64,000 nucleotides of DNA from Henricia sp. BOLD:AAB3569 (lineage: Eukaryota > Echinodermata > Asteroidea > Spinulosida > Echinasteridae), in contig JBBELK010001069.1 of assembly GCA_037783545.1 (NCBI GenBank), positions 62,001 through 126,000 of the forward strand, given 5' to 3'. A program made the translations under genes and the position numbers. The notes below the pieces were generated by a model. That model worked only from the letters and a program-made list of their open reading frames with translations, did no database searches and had not been told where the DNA came from. Shown here piece after piece: positions 26,924-37,839 of this stretch. Position 1 is the stretch's first letter. The number at the start of each line of letters is the position of its first letter.

Positions 26924-27218
26924 GCGCAATATAGAGAGTTTGGAGCATGCAAAATTTGAAGTTCGTCGGAACATTTTTCGACCTCCAAATTTGCCGACGT
27001 TTGGACCACACTTTGACCAAATTGCCGAGCCAAACTGGGGTGCGTCAACGACAGTCCGAAGGACTGAGCATGCGCACGACTCAGGAGTACACCAAAGAGG
27101 TGTGTACAGACAGCCAGGGTTGGCGTGAGCAGTCAGGAAGCCCCAATCCAGTTTTCCCTAAACTTTGAAATTTATCTGCCATTTCCCGGCGAAAGTCTGT
27201 CAATTTTTTAGGACAAGT

Positions 27219-27439
27219 GCGCAATATAGAGAGTTTGGAGCATGCAAAATTTGAAGTTCGTCGGAACATTTTTCGACCTCCAAATTTGCCGACGTTTGGA
27301 CCCAGGAGTACACCAAAGAGGTGTGTACAGACAGCCACGGTTTGCGTGAGCAGTCAGGAAGCCCCAACCCAGTTTTCCCTAAACTTTCAAATTTCTCTGC
27401 CATTTCACGGCGAAAGTCTGTCAATTTTTTAGGACAAGT
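27219..27439 (+). repeat. 221-bp deleted satellite unit, copy 12
   Basis: Same deletion junction. Counterpart of copy 9, with the same AACTTTCAAATTTC tail. Confidence 0.95.
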
Positions 27440-27733
27440 GCGCAATATAGAGAGTTTGGAGCATGCAAAATTTGAAGTTCGTCGGAACATTTTTCGACCT
27501 CCAAATTTGCCGACGTTTGGACCACACTTTGACCAAATTGCCGAGCCAAACTGGGGTGCGTCAACGACAGTCCGAAGGACTGAGCATGCGCACGACTCAG
27601 GAGTACACCAAAGAGTGTGTACAGACAGCCAGGGTTGGCGTGAGCAGTCAGGAAGCCCCAATCCAGTTTTCCCTAAACTTTGAAATTTATCTGCCATTTC
27701 CCGGCGAAAGTCTGTCAATTTTTTAGGACAAGT

Positions 27734-27954
27734 GCGCAATATAGAGAGTTTGGAGCATGCAAAATTTGAAGTTCGTCGGAACATTTTTCGACCTCCAAAT
27801 TTGCCGACGTTTGGACCCAGGAGTACACCAAAGAGGTGTGTACAGACAGCCACGGTTTGCGTGAGCAGTCAGGAAGCTCCAACCCAGTTTTCCCTAAACT
27901 TTGAAATTTCTCTGCCATTTCCCGGCAAAAGTCTGTCAATTTTTTAAGACAAGT
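27734..27954 (+). repeat. 221-bp deleted satellite unit, copy 13
   Basis: Same deletion junction. Counterpart of copy 10. The unit between copies 12 and 13 is 294 bp because one G is missing in CAAAGAGTGTGTAC near 27616. Confidence 0.95.
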
Positions 27955-29726
27955 GCGCAATATAGAGAGTTTGGAGCATGCAGAATTTGAAGTTCGTCGG
28001 AACATTTTTCCGACCTCCAAATTTGCCGACGTTTGGACCACACTTTGACCAAATTGCCGAGCCAAACTGGGGTGCGTCAACGACAGTCCGAAGGACTGAG
28101 CATGCGCACGACTCAGGATTACACCAAAGAGGTGTGTACAGACAGCCACGGTTTGCGTGAGCAGTCAGGAAGCCCCAACCCAGTTTTCCCTAAACTTTGA
28201 AATTTCTCTGCCATTTCCCGGCGAAAGTCTGTCAATTTTTTAGGACAAGTGCGCAATATAGAGAGTTTGGAGCATGCAGAATTTGAAGTTCGTCGGAACA
28301 TTTTTCGACCTCCAAATTTGCCGACGTTTGGACCACACTTTGACCAAATTGCCGAGCCAAACTGGGGTGCGTCAACGACAGTCCGAAGGACTGAGCATGC
28401 GCACGACTCAGGAGTACACCAAAGAGGTGTGTACAGACAGCCACGGTTTGCGTGAGCAGTCAGGAAGCCCCAACCCAGTTTTCCCTAAACTTTGAAATTT
28501 CTCTGCCATTTCCCGGCAAAAGTCTGTCAATTTTTTAAGACAAGTGCGCAATATAGAGAGTTTGGAGCATGCAGAATTTGAAGTTCGTCGGAATATTTTT
28601 CCGACCTCCAAATTTGCCGACGTTTGGACCACACTTTGACCAAATTGCCGAGCCAAACTGGGGTGCGTCAACGACAGTCCGAAAGACTGAGCATGCGCAC
28701 GACTCAGGATTACACCAAAGAGGTGTGTACAGACAGCCACGGTTTGCGTGAGCAGTCAGGAAGCCCCAACCCAGTTTTCCCTAAACTTTGAAATTTCTCT
28801 GCCATTTCCCGGCGAAAGTCTGTCAATTTTTTAGGACAAGTGCGCAATATAGAGAGTTTGGAGCATGCAAAATTTGAAGTTCGTCCGAACATTTTTCGAA
28901 CTCCAAATTTGCCGACGTTTGGACCACACTTTGACCAAATTGCCGAGCCAAACTGGGGTGCGTCAACGACAGTCCGAAGGACTGAGCATGCGCACGACTC
29001 AGGAGTACACCAAAGAGGTGTGTACAGACAGCCACGGTTTGCGTGAGCAGTCAGGAAGCCCCAACCCAGTTTTCCCTAAACTTTGAAATTTCTCTGCCAT
29101 TTCCCGGCGAAAGTCTGTCAATTTTTTAGGACAAGTGCGCAATATAGAGAGTTTGGAGCATGCAAAATTTGAAGTTCGTCGGAACATTTTTCGACCTCCA
29201 AATTTGCCGACGTTTGGACCACACTTTGACCAAATTGCCGAGCCAAACTGGGGTGCGTCAACGACAGTCCGAAGGACTGAGCATGCGCACGACTCAGGAG
29301 TACACCAAAGAGGTGTGTACAGACAGCCACGGTTTGCGTGAGCAGTCAGGAAGCCCCAACCCAATTTTCCCTAAACTTTGAAATTTCTCTGCCATTTCCC
29401 GGCGAAAGTCTGTCAATTTTTTAGGACAAGTGCGCAATATAGAGAGTTTGGAGCATGCAAAATTTGAAGTTCGTCGGAACATTTTTCGACCTCCAAATTT
29501 GCCGACGTTTGGACCACACTTTGACCAAATTGCCGAGCCAAACTGGGGTGCGTCAACGACAGTCCGAAGGACTGAGCATGCGCACGACTCAGGAGTACAC
29601 CAAAGAGGTGTGTACAGACAGCCAGGGTTGGCGTGAGCAGTCAGGAAGCCCCAACCCAGTTTTCCCTAAACTTTGAAATTTCTCTGCCATTTCCCGGCGA
29701 AAGTCTGTCAATTTTTTAGGACAAGT

Positions 29727-29947
29727 GCGCAATATAGAGAGTTTGGAGCATGCAAAATTTGAAGTTCGTCGGAACATTTTTCGACCTCCAAATTTGCCGA
29801 CGTTTGGACCCAGGAGTACACCAAAGAGGTGTGTACAGACAGCCACGGTTTGCGTGAGCAGTCAGGAAGCTCCAACCCAGTTTTCCCTAAACTTTGAAAT
29901 TTCTCTGCCATTTCCCGGCAAAAGTCTGTCATTTTTTTAGGACAAGT
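29727..29947 (+). repeat. 221-bp deleted satellite unit, copy 14 (rightmost)
   Basis: Same deletion junction. This is the last 221-bp unit in the window; nothing of this type occurs in the remaining 34 kb. Confidence 0.95.
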
Positions 29948-30242
29948 GCGCAATATAGAGAGTTTGGAGCATGCAAAATTTGAAGTTCGTCGGAACATTT
30001 TTCGACCTCCAAATTTGCCGACATTTGGACCACACTTTGACCAAATTGCAGAGCCAAACTGGAGTGCGTCAACGACAGTCCGAAGGACTGAGCATGTGCA
30101 CGACTCAGGAGTACACCAAATAGGTGTGTACAGACAGCCACGGTTTGCGTGAGCAGTCAGGAAGCCCCAACCCGGTTTTCCCTAAACTTTGAAATTTCTC
30201 TGCCATTTTCAGGCGAAAGTCTGTCATATTTTTAGGACAAGT

Positions 30243-30537
30243 GCGCAATATAGAGAGTTTGGAGCATGCAAAATTTGAAGTTCGTCGGAACATTTTTCGA
30301 CCTCCAAATTTGCCGACGTTTGGACCACACTTTGACCAAATTGCCGAGCCAAACTGGGGTGCGTCAACGACAGTCCGAAGGACTGAGCATGCGCACGACT
30401 CAGGAGTACACCAAAGAGGTGTGTACAGACAGCCACGGTTTGCGTGAGCAGTCAGGAAGCCCCAACCCAGTTTTCCCTAAACTTTGAAATTTCTCTGCCA
30501 TTTCCCGGCGAAAGTCTGTCAATTTTTTAGGACAAGT
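30243..30537 (+). repeat. Reference satellite monomer (295 bp)
   Basis: Chosen as the reference because it carries the commonest base at every variable site I compared. Internal structure, by monomer position: octamer GAGCATGC at 20-27 and again at 143-150; inverted repeat GTTC/GAAC at 38-49; related words CCAAATTTGCCGA at 62-74 and CCAAATTGCCGA at 94-105; hairpin-type dyad CAGTCC-GAA-GGACTG at 129-143; a T-rich junction near the 3' end. The unit length is not a multiple of three, so any reading frame shifts at each monomer boundary. I see no conserved coding signal, tRNA fold or transposon terminus in it. Confidence 0.93.
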
Positions 30538-32014
30538 GCGCAATATAGAGAGTTTGGAGCATGCAAAATTTGAAGTTCGTCGGAACATTTTTCGACCTCC
30601 AAATTTGCCGACGTTTGGACCACACTTTGACCAAATTGCCGAGCCAAACTAGGGTGCGGTCAACGACAGTCCGAAGGACTGAGCATGCGCACGACTCAGG
30701 AGTACACCAAAGAGGTGTGTACAGACAGCCACGGTTTGCGTGAGCAGTCAGGAAGCCCCAAACCAGTTTTCCCTAAACTTTGAAATTTCTCTGCCATTTC
30801 CCGGCGAAAGTCTGTCATTTTTTTAAGACAAGTGCGCAATATAGAGAGTTTGGAGCATGCAAAATTTGAAGTTCGTCGGAACATTTTTCGACCTCCAAAT
30901 TTGCCGACGTTTGGACCACACTTTGACCAAATTGCAGAGCCAAACTGGAGTGCGTCAACGACAGTCCGAAGGACTGAGCATGCGCACGACTCAGGAGTAC
31001 ACCAAATAGGTGTGTACAGACAGCCACGGTTTGCGTGAGCAGTCAGGAAGCCCCAACCCGGTTTTCCCTAAACTTTGAAATTTCTCTGCCATTTTCAGGC
31101 GAAAGTCTGTCATTTTTTTAGGACAAGTGCGCAATATAGAGAGTTTGGAGCATGCAAAATTTGAAGTTCGTTGGAACATTTTTCGACCTCCAAATTTGCC
31201 GACGTTTGGACCACACTTTGACCAAATTGCCGAGCCAAACTGGGGTGCGTCAACGACAGTCCGAAGGACTGAGCATGCGCACGACTCAGGAGTACACCAA
31301 AGAGGTGTGTACAGACAGCCACGGTTTGCGTGAGCAGTCAGGAAGCCCCAACCCAGTTTTCCCTAAACTTTGAAATTTCTCTGCCATTTCCCGGCGAAAG
31401 TCTGTCAATTTTTTAGGACAAGTGCGCAATATAGAGAGTTTGGAGCATGCAAAATTTGAAGTTCGTCGGAACATTTTTCGACCTCCAAATTTTCCGACGT
31501 TTGGACCACACTTTGACCAAATTGCCGAGCCAAACTGGGGTGCGTCAACGACAGTCCGAAGGACTGAGCATGCGCACGACTCAGGAGTACACCAAAGAGG
31601 TGTGTACAGACAGCCACGGTTTGCGTGAGCAGTCAGGAAGCCCCAACCCAGTTTTCCCTAAACTTTGAAATTTCTCTGCCATTTCCCGGCAAAAGTCTGT
31701 CAATTTTTTAAGACAAGTGCGCAATATAGAGAGTTTGGAGCATGCAGAATTTGAAGTTCGTCGGAATATTTTTCCGACCTCCAAATTTGCCGACGTTTGG
31801 ACCACACTTTGACCAAATTGCCGAGCCAAACTGGGGTGCGTCAACGACAGTCCGAAAGACTGAGCATGCGCACGACTCAGGATTACACCAAAGAGGTGTG
31901 TACAGACAGCCACGGTTTGCGTGAGCAGTCAGGAAGCCCCAACCCAGTTTTCCCTAAACTTTGAAATTTCTCTGCCATTTCCCGGCGAAAGTCTGTCAAT
32001 TTTTTAGGACAAGT
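30538..32014 (+). repeat. Block, duplicate of 21390-22866
   Basis: Second copy at offset 9148. Copy-specific changes include ACTAGGGTGCGG near 30652 and GTCATTTTTTTAAGAC near 30818. The upstream unit at 29948 is a further diverged relative carrying GACATTTGGACC and GCATGTGCACG. Confidence 0.88.
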
Positions 32015-34054
32015 GCGCAATATAGAGAGTTTGGAGCATGCAAAATTTGAAGTTCGTCCGAACATTTTTCGAACTCCAAATTTGCCGACGTTTGGACCAC
32101 ACTTTGACCAAATTGCCGAGCCAAACTGGGGTGCGTCAACGACAGTCCGAAGGACTGAGCATGCGCACGACTCAGGAGTACACCAAAGAGGTGTGTACAG
32201 ACAGCCACGGTTTGCGTGAGCAGTCAGGAAGCCCCAACCCAATTTTCCCTAAACTTTGAAATTTCTCTGCCATTTCCCGGCGAAAGTCTGTCAATTTTTT
32301 AGGACAAGTGCGCAATATAGAGAGTTTGGAGCATGCAAAATTTGAAGTTCGTCGGAACATTTTTCGACCTCCAAATTTGCCGACGTTTGGACCACACTTT
32401 GACCAAATTGCCGAGCCAAACTGGGGTGCGTCAACGACAGTCCGAAGGACTGAGCATGCGCACGACTCAGGAGTACACCAAAGAGGTATGTACAGACAGC
32501 CAGGGTTGGCGTGAGCAGTCAGGAAGCCCCAACCCAGTTTTCCCTAAACTTTGAAATTTCTCTGCCATTTCCCGGCGAAAGTCTGTCAATTTTTTAGGAC
32601 AAGTGCGCAATATAGAGAGTTTGGAGCATGCAAAATTTGAAGTTCGTCGGAACATTTTTCGACCTCCAAATTTGCCGACGTTTGGACCACACTTTGACCA
32701 AATTGCCGAGCCAAACTGGGGTGCGTCAACGACAGTCCGAAGGACTGAGCATGCGCACGACTCAGGATTACACCAAAGAGGTGTGTACAGACAGCCACGG
32801 TTTGCGTGAGCAGTCAGGAAGCCCCAACCCAGTTTTCCCTAAACTTTGAAATTTCTCTGCCATTTCTCGGCGAAAGTCTGTCAATTTTTTAGGACAAGTG
32901 CGCAATATAGAGAGTTTGGAGCATGCAAAATTTGAAGTTCGTCGGAACATTTTTCGACCTCCAAATTTGCCGACGTTTGGACCACACTTTGACCAAATTG
33001 CCGAGCCAAACTGGGGTGCGTCAACGACAGTCCGAAGGACTGAGCATGCGCACGACTCAGGAGTACACCAAAGAGGTGTGTACAGACAGCCACGGTTTGC
33101 GTGAGCAGTCAGGAAGCCCCAACCCAGTTTTCCCTAAACTTTGAAATTTATCTGCCATTTCCTGGCGAAAGTCTGTCAATTTTTTAGGACAAGTGCGCAA
33201 TATAGAGAGTTTAGAGCATGCAAAATTTGAAGTTCGTCGGAACATTTTTCGACCTCCAAATTTGCCGACGTTTGGACCACACTTTGACCAAATTGCCGAG
33301 CCAAACTGGGGTGCGTCAACGACAGTCCGAAGGACTGAGCATGCGCACGACTCAGGAGTACACCAAAGAGGTGTGTACAGACAGCCACGGTTTGCGTGAG
33401 CAGTCAGAAAGCCCCAACCCAGTTTTCCCTAAACTTTGAAATTTCTCTGCCATTTTCCGGCGAAAGTCTGTCAATTTTTTACGACAAGTGCGCAATATAG
33501 AGAGTTTGGAGCATGCAAAATTTGAAGTTCGTCGGAACATTTTTCGACCTCCAAATTTGCCGACGTTTGGACCACACTTTGACCAAATTGCCGAGCCAAA
33601 CTGGGGTGCGTCAACGACAGTCCGAAGGACTGAGCATGCGCACGACTCAGGAGTACACCAAAGAGGTGTGTACAGACAGCTACGGTTTGCGTGAGCAGTC
33701 AGGAAGCCCCAACCCAGTTTTCCCTAAACTTTGAAATTTCTCTTCCATTTCCCGGCGAAAGTCTGTCAATTTTTTTAGAACAAGTGCGCAATATAGAGAG
33801 TTCGGAACATTTTTCGACCTCCAAATTTGCCGACGTTTGGACCACACTTTGACCAAATTGCCGAGCAAAACTGGGGTGCGTCAACGACACTCCGAAGGAC
33901 TGAGCATGCGCACGACTCAGGAGTACATCAAAGAGGTGTGTACAGACAGCCACGGTTTGCGTGAGCAGTCAGAAAGCCCCAACCCAGTTTTCCCTAAACT
34001 TTGAAATTTCTCTGCCATTTCCCGGCGAAAGTCTGTCAATTTTTTAGGACAAGT
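32015..34054 (+). repeat. Block duplicated at 35505-37544 (offset 3490 bp)
   Basis: Seven units match in order, starting with the unit carrying CGTCCGAACATT and CGAACTCC and ending with a 269-bp unit. 3490 bp equals four 295-bp units plus two 1155-bp repeats, so the 1155-bp repeat was already doubled, or doubled afterwards, within this block. Confidence 0.88.
33786..34054 (+). repeat. 269-bp deleted satellite unit, copy 1
   Basis: Lacks monomer positions 18-43; the junction reads GAGAGTTCGGAAC. It removes the first GAGCATGC and half of the GTTC/GAAC dyad. Other private changes are GAGCAAAACTGG, ACACTCCGAAGG (a change in the left arm of the hairpin dyad) and ACATCAAAGAGG. Confidence 0.94.
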
Positions 34055-34940
34055 GCGCAATATAGAGAGTTTGGAGCATGCAAAATTTGAAGTTCGTCGG
34101 AACATTTTTCGACCTCCAAATTTGCCGACGTTTGGACCACACTTTGACCAAATTGCCGAGCCAAACTGGGGTGCGTCAACGACAGTCCGAAGGACTGAGC
34201 ATGCGCACGACTCAGGAGTACACCAAAGAGGTGTGTACAGACAGCCACGGTTTGCGTGAGCAGTCAGGAAGCCCCAACCCAGTTTTCCCTAAACTTTGAA
34301 ATTTATCTGCCATTTCCTGGCGAAAGTCTGTCAATTTTTTAGGACAAGTGCGCAATATAGAGAGTTTAGAGCATGCAAAATTTGAAGTTCGTCGGAACAT
34401 TTTTCGACCTCCAAATTTGCCGACGTTTGGACCACACTTTGACCAAATTGCCGAGCCAAACTGGGGTGCGTCAACGACAGTCCGAAGGACTGAGCATGCG
34501 CACGACTCAGGAGTACACCAAAGAGGTGTGTACAGACAGCCACGGTTTGCGTGAGCAGTCAGAAAGCCCCAACCCAGTTTTCCCTAAACTTTGAAATTTC
34601 TCTGCCATTTTCCGGCGAAAGTCTGTCAATTTTTTACGACAAGTGCGCAATATAGAGAGTTTGGAGCATGCAAAATTTGAAGTTCGTCGGAACATTTTTC
34701 GACCTCCAAATTTGCCGACGTTTGGACCACACTTTGACCAAATTGCCGAGCCAAACTGGGGTCCGTCAACGACAGTCCGAAGGACTGAGCATGCGCACGA
34801 CTCAGGAGTACACCAAAGAGGTGTGTACAGACAGCTACGGTTTGCGTGAGCAGTCAGGAAGCCCCAACCCAGTTTTCCCTAAACTTTGAAATTTCTCTTC
34901 CATTTCCCGGCGAAAGTCTGTCAATTTTTTTAGAACAAGT

Positions 34941-35209
34941 GCGCAATATAGAGAGTTCGGAACATTTTTCGACCTCCAAATTTGCCGACGTTTGGACCAC
35001 ACTTTGACCAAATTGCCGAGCAAAACTGAGGTGCGTCAACGACACTCCGAAGGACTGAGCATGCGCACGACTCAGGAGTACATCAAAGAGGTGTGTACAG
35101 ACAGCCACGGTTTGCGTGAGCAGTCAGAAAGCCCCAACCCAGTTTTCCCTAAACTTTGAAATTTCTCTGCCATTTCCCGGCGAAAGTCTGTCAATTTTTT
35201 AGGACAAGT
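34941..35209 (+). repeat. 269-bp deleted satellite unit, copy 2
   Basis: Same junction; 1155 bp downstream of copy 1. Differs by ACTGAGGTGCG. Confidence 0.94.
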
Positions 35210-35504
35210 GCGCAATATAGAGAGTTTGGAGCATGCAAAATTTGAAGTTCGTCGGAACATTTTTCGACCTCCAAATTTGCCGACGTTTGGACCACACTTT
35301 GACCAAATTGCCGAGCCAAACTGGGGTGCGTCAACGACAGTCCGAAGGACTGAGCATGCGCACGACTCAGGAGTACACCAAAGAGGTGTGTACAGACAGC
35401 CACGGTTTGCGTGAGCAGTCAGGAAGCCCCAACCCAGTTTTCCCTAAACTTTGAAATTTCTCTGCCATTTCCCGGCGAAAGTCTGTCAATTTTTTAGGAC
35501 AAGT

Positions 35505-37544
35505 GCGCAATATAGAGAGTTTGGAGCATGCAAAATTTGAAGTTCGTCCGAACATTTTTCGAACTCCAAATTTGCCGACGTTTGGACCACACTTTGACCA
35601 AATTGCCGAGCCAAACTGGGGTGCGTCAACGACAGTCCGAAGGACTGAGCATGCGCACGACTCAGGAGTACACCAAAGAGGTGTGTACAGACAGCCACGG
35701 TTTGCGTGAGCAGTCAGGAAGCCCCAACCCAATTTTCCCTAAACTTTGAAATTTCTCTGCCATTTCCCGGCGAAAGTCTGTCAATTTTTTAGGACAAGTG
35801 CGCAATATAGAGAGTTTGGAGCATGCAAAATTTGAAGTTCGTCGGAACATTTTTCGACCTCCAAATTTGCCGACGTTTGGACCACACTTTGACCAAATTG
35901 CCGAGCCAAACTGGGGTGCGTCAACGACAGTCCGAAGGACTGAGCATGCGCACGACTCAGGAGTACACCAAAGAGGTGTGTACAGACAGCCAGGGTTGGC
36001 GTGAGCAGTCAGGAAGCCCCAACCCAGTTTTCCCTAAACTTTGAAATTTCTCTGCCATTTCCCGGCGAAAGTCTGTCAATTTTTTAGGACAAGTGCGCAA
36101 TATAGAGAGTTTGGAGCATGCAAAATTTGAAGTTCGTCGGAACATTTTTCGACCTCCAAATTTGCCGACGTTTGGACCACACTTTGACCAAATTGCCGAG
36201 CCAAACTGGGGTGCGTCAACGACAGTCCGAAGGACTGAGCATGCGCACGACTCAGGATTACACCAAAGAGGTGTGTACAGACAGCCACGGTTTGCGTGAG
36301 CAGTCAGGAAGCCCCAACCCAGTTTTCCCTAAACTTTGAAATTTCTCTGCCATTTCTCGGCGAAAGTCTGTCAATTTTTTAGGACAAGTGCGCAATATAG
36401 AGAGTTTGGAGCATGCAAAATTTGAAGTTCGTCGGAACATTTTTCGACCTCCAAATTTGCCGACGTTTGGACCACACTTTGACCAAATTGCCGAGCCAAA
36501 CTGGGGTGCGTCAACGACAGTCCGAAGGACTGAGCATGCGCACGACTCAGGAGTACACCAAAGAGGTGTGTACAGACAGCCACGGTTTGCGTGAGCAGTC
36601 AGGAAGCCCCAACCCAGTTTTCCCTAAACTTTGAAATTTATCTGCCATTTCCTGGCGAAAGTCTGTCAATTTTTTAGGACAAGTGCGCAATATAGAGAGT
36701 TTAGAGCATGCAAAATTTGAAGTTCGTCGGAACATTTTTCGACCTCCAAATTTGCCGACGTTTGGACCACACTTTGACCAAATTGCCGAGCCAAACTGGG
36801 GTGCGTCAACGACAGTCCGAAGGACTGAGCATGCGCACGACTCAGGAGTACACCAAAGAGGTGTGTACAGACAGCCACGGTTTGCGTGAGCAGTCAGAAA
36901 GCCCCAACCCAGTTTTCCCTAAACTTTGAAATTTCTCTGCCATTTTCCGGCGAAAGTCTGTCAATTTTTTACGACAAGTGCGCAATATAGAGAGTTTGGA
37001 GCATGCAAAATTTGAAGTTCGTCGGAACATTTTTCGACCTCCAAATTTGCCGACGTTTGGACCACACTTTGACCAAATTGCCGAGCCAAACTGGGGTGCG
37101 TCAACGACAGTCCGAAGGACTGAGCATGCGCACGACTCAGGAGTACACCAAAGAGGTGTGTACAGACAGCTACGGTTTGCGTGAGCAGTCAGGAAGCCCC
37201 AACCCAGTTTTCCCTAAACTTTGAAATTTCTCTTCCATTTCCCGGCGAAAGTCTGTCAATTTTTTTAGAACAAGTGCGCAATATAGAGAGTTCGGAACAT
37301 TTTTCGACCTCCAAATTTGCCGACGTTTGGACCACACTTTGACCAAATTGCCGAGCAAAACTGGGGTGCGTCAACGACACTCCGAAGGACTGAGCATGCG
37401 CACGACTCAGGAGTACATCAAAGAGGTGTGTACAGACAGCCACGGTTTGCGTGAGCAGTCAGAAAGCCCCAACCCAGTTTTCCCTAAACTTTGAAATTTC
37501 TCTGCCATTTCCCGGCGAAAGTCTGTCAATTTTTTAGGACAAGT
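35505..37544 (+). repeat. Block, duplicate of 32015-34054
   Basis: Second copy at offset 3490. The first copy differs by GAGGTATGTAC near 32488. A third, shorter relative of the opening unit is at 28842. Confidence 0.88.
37276..37544 (+). repeat. 269-bp deleted satellite unit, copy 3
   Basis: Same junction; 3490 bp downstream of copy 1, in the second copy of the larger block. Confidence 0.94.
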
Positions 37545-37839
37545 GCGCAATATAGAGAGTTTGGAGCATGCAAAATTTGAAGTTCGTCGGAACATTTTTC
37601 GACCTCCAAATTTGCCGACGTTTGGACCACACTTTGACCAAATTGCCGAGCCAAACTGGGGTGCGTCAACGACAGTCCGAAGGACTGAGCATGCGCACGA
37701 CTCAGGAGTACACCAAAGAGGTGTGTACAGACAGCCAGGGTTGGCGTGAGCATTCAGGAAGCCCCAACCCAGTTTTCCCTAAACTTTGAAATTTATCTGC
37801 CATTTCCCGGCGAAAGTCTGTCAATTTTTTAGGACAAGT

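Larger units (their letters stand above)
26629..28545 (+). repeat. Block, duplicate of 19472-21389
   Basis: Second copy, containing 221-bp units at 27219 and 27734. The missing G near 27616 is the clearest copy-specific indel. Confidence 0.87.
7377..29947 (+). repeat. Array segment 2: mixed 295, 296 and 221 bp units
   Basis: Fourteen units with an identical 74-bp deletion are dispersed here and nowhere else in the window. Also typical of this segment are CATGCAGAATTT unit starts, AAAAGTCTGTC tails, CCAGGGTTGGCG, ACTCATGAGTAC and ACTCAGGATTAC variants, and ten 296-bp units with an extra C (TTTTTCCGACCTCC) at 11873, 12685, 16004, 16595, 20799, 22571, 23162, 27955, 28546 and (just outside) 31719. 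Confidence 0.88.
32900..35209 (+). repeat. 4-unit higher-order repeat, 1155 bp (295+295+296+269), two copies
   Basis: Units at 32900, 33195, 33490 and 33786 repeat as 34055, 34350, 34645 and 34941. Private variants in both: ATTTCCTGGCG, GTTTAGAGCATGC, CAGTCAGAAAGCC, TTTTTTACGAC, AGCTACGG, CTCTTCCATTT. I see only about two differences: GGGGTCCGTC near 34762 and ACTGAGGTGCG near 35028, both in the second copy. That implies a recent duplication. Confidence 0.9.

Noticed and set aside
27200-27853. 217-codon minus-strand open frame, the longest in the window
   Set aside because: It arises only because two 221-bp units and a one-base deletion near 27616 happen to keep one frame open through several monomers. 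The translated text is just repeated satellite.
30279-30298. CENP-B box
   Set aside because: AGTTCGTCGGAACATTTT matches the TTCG and central A of the box, but not the CGGG end. The match is too partial to call.
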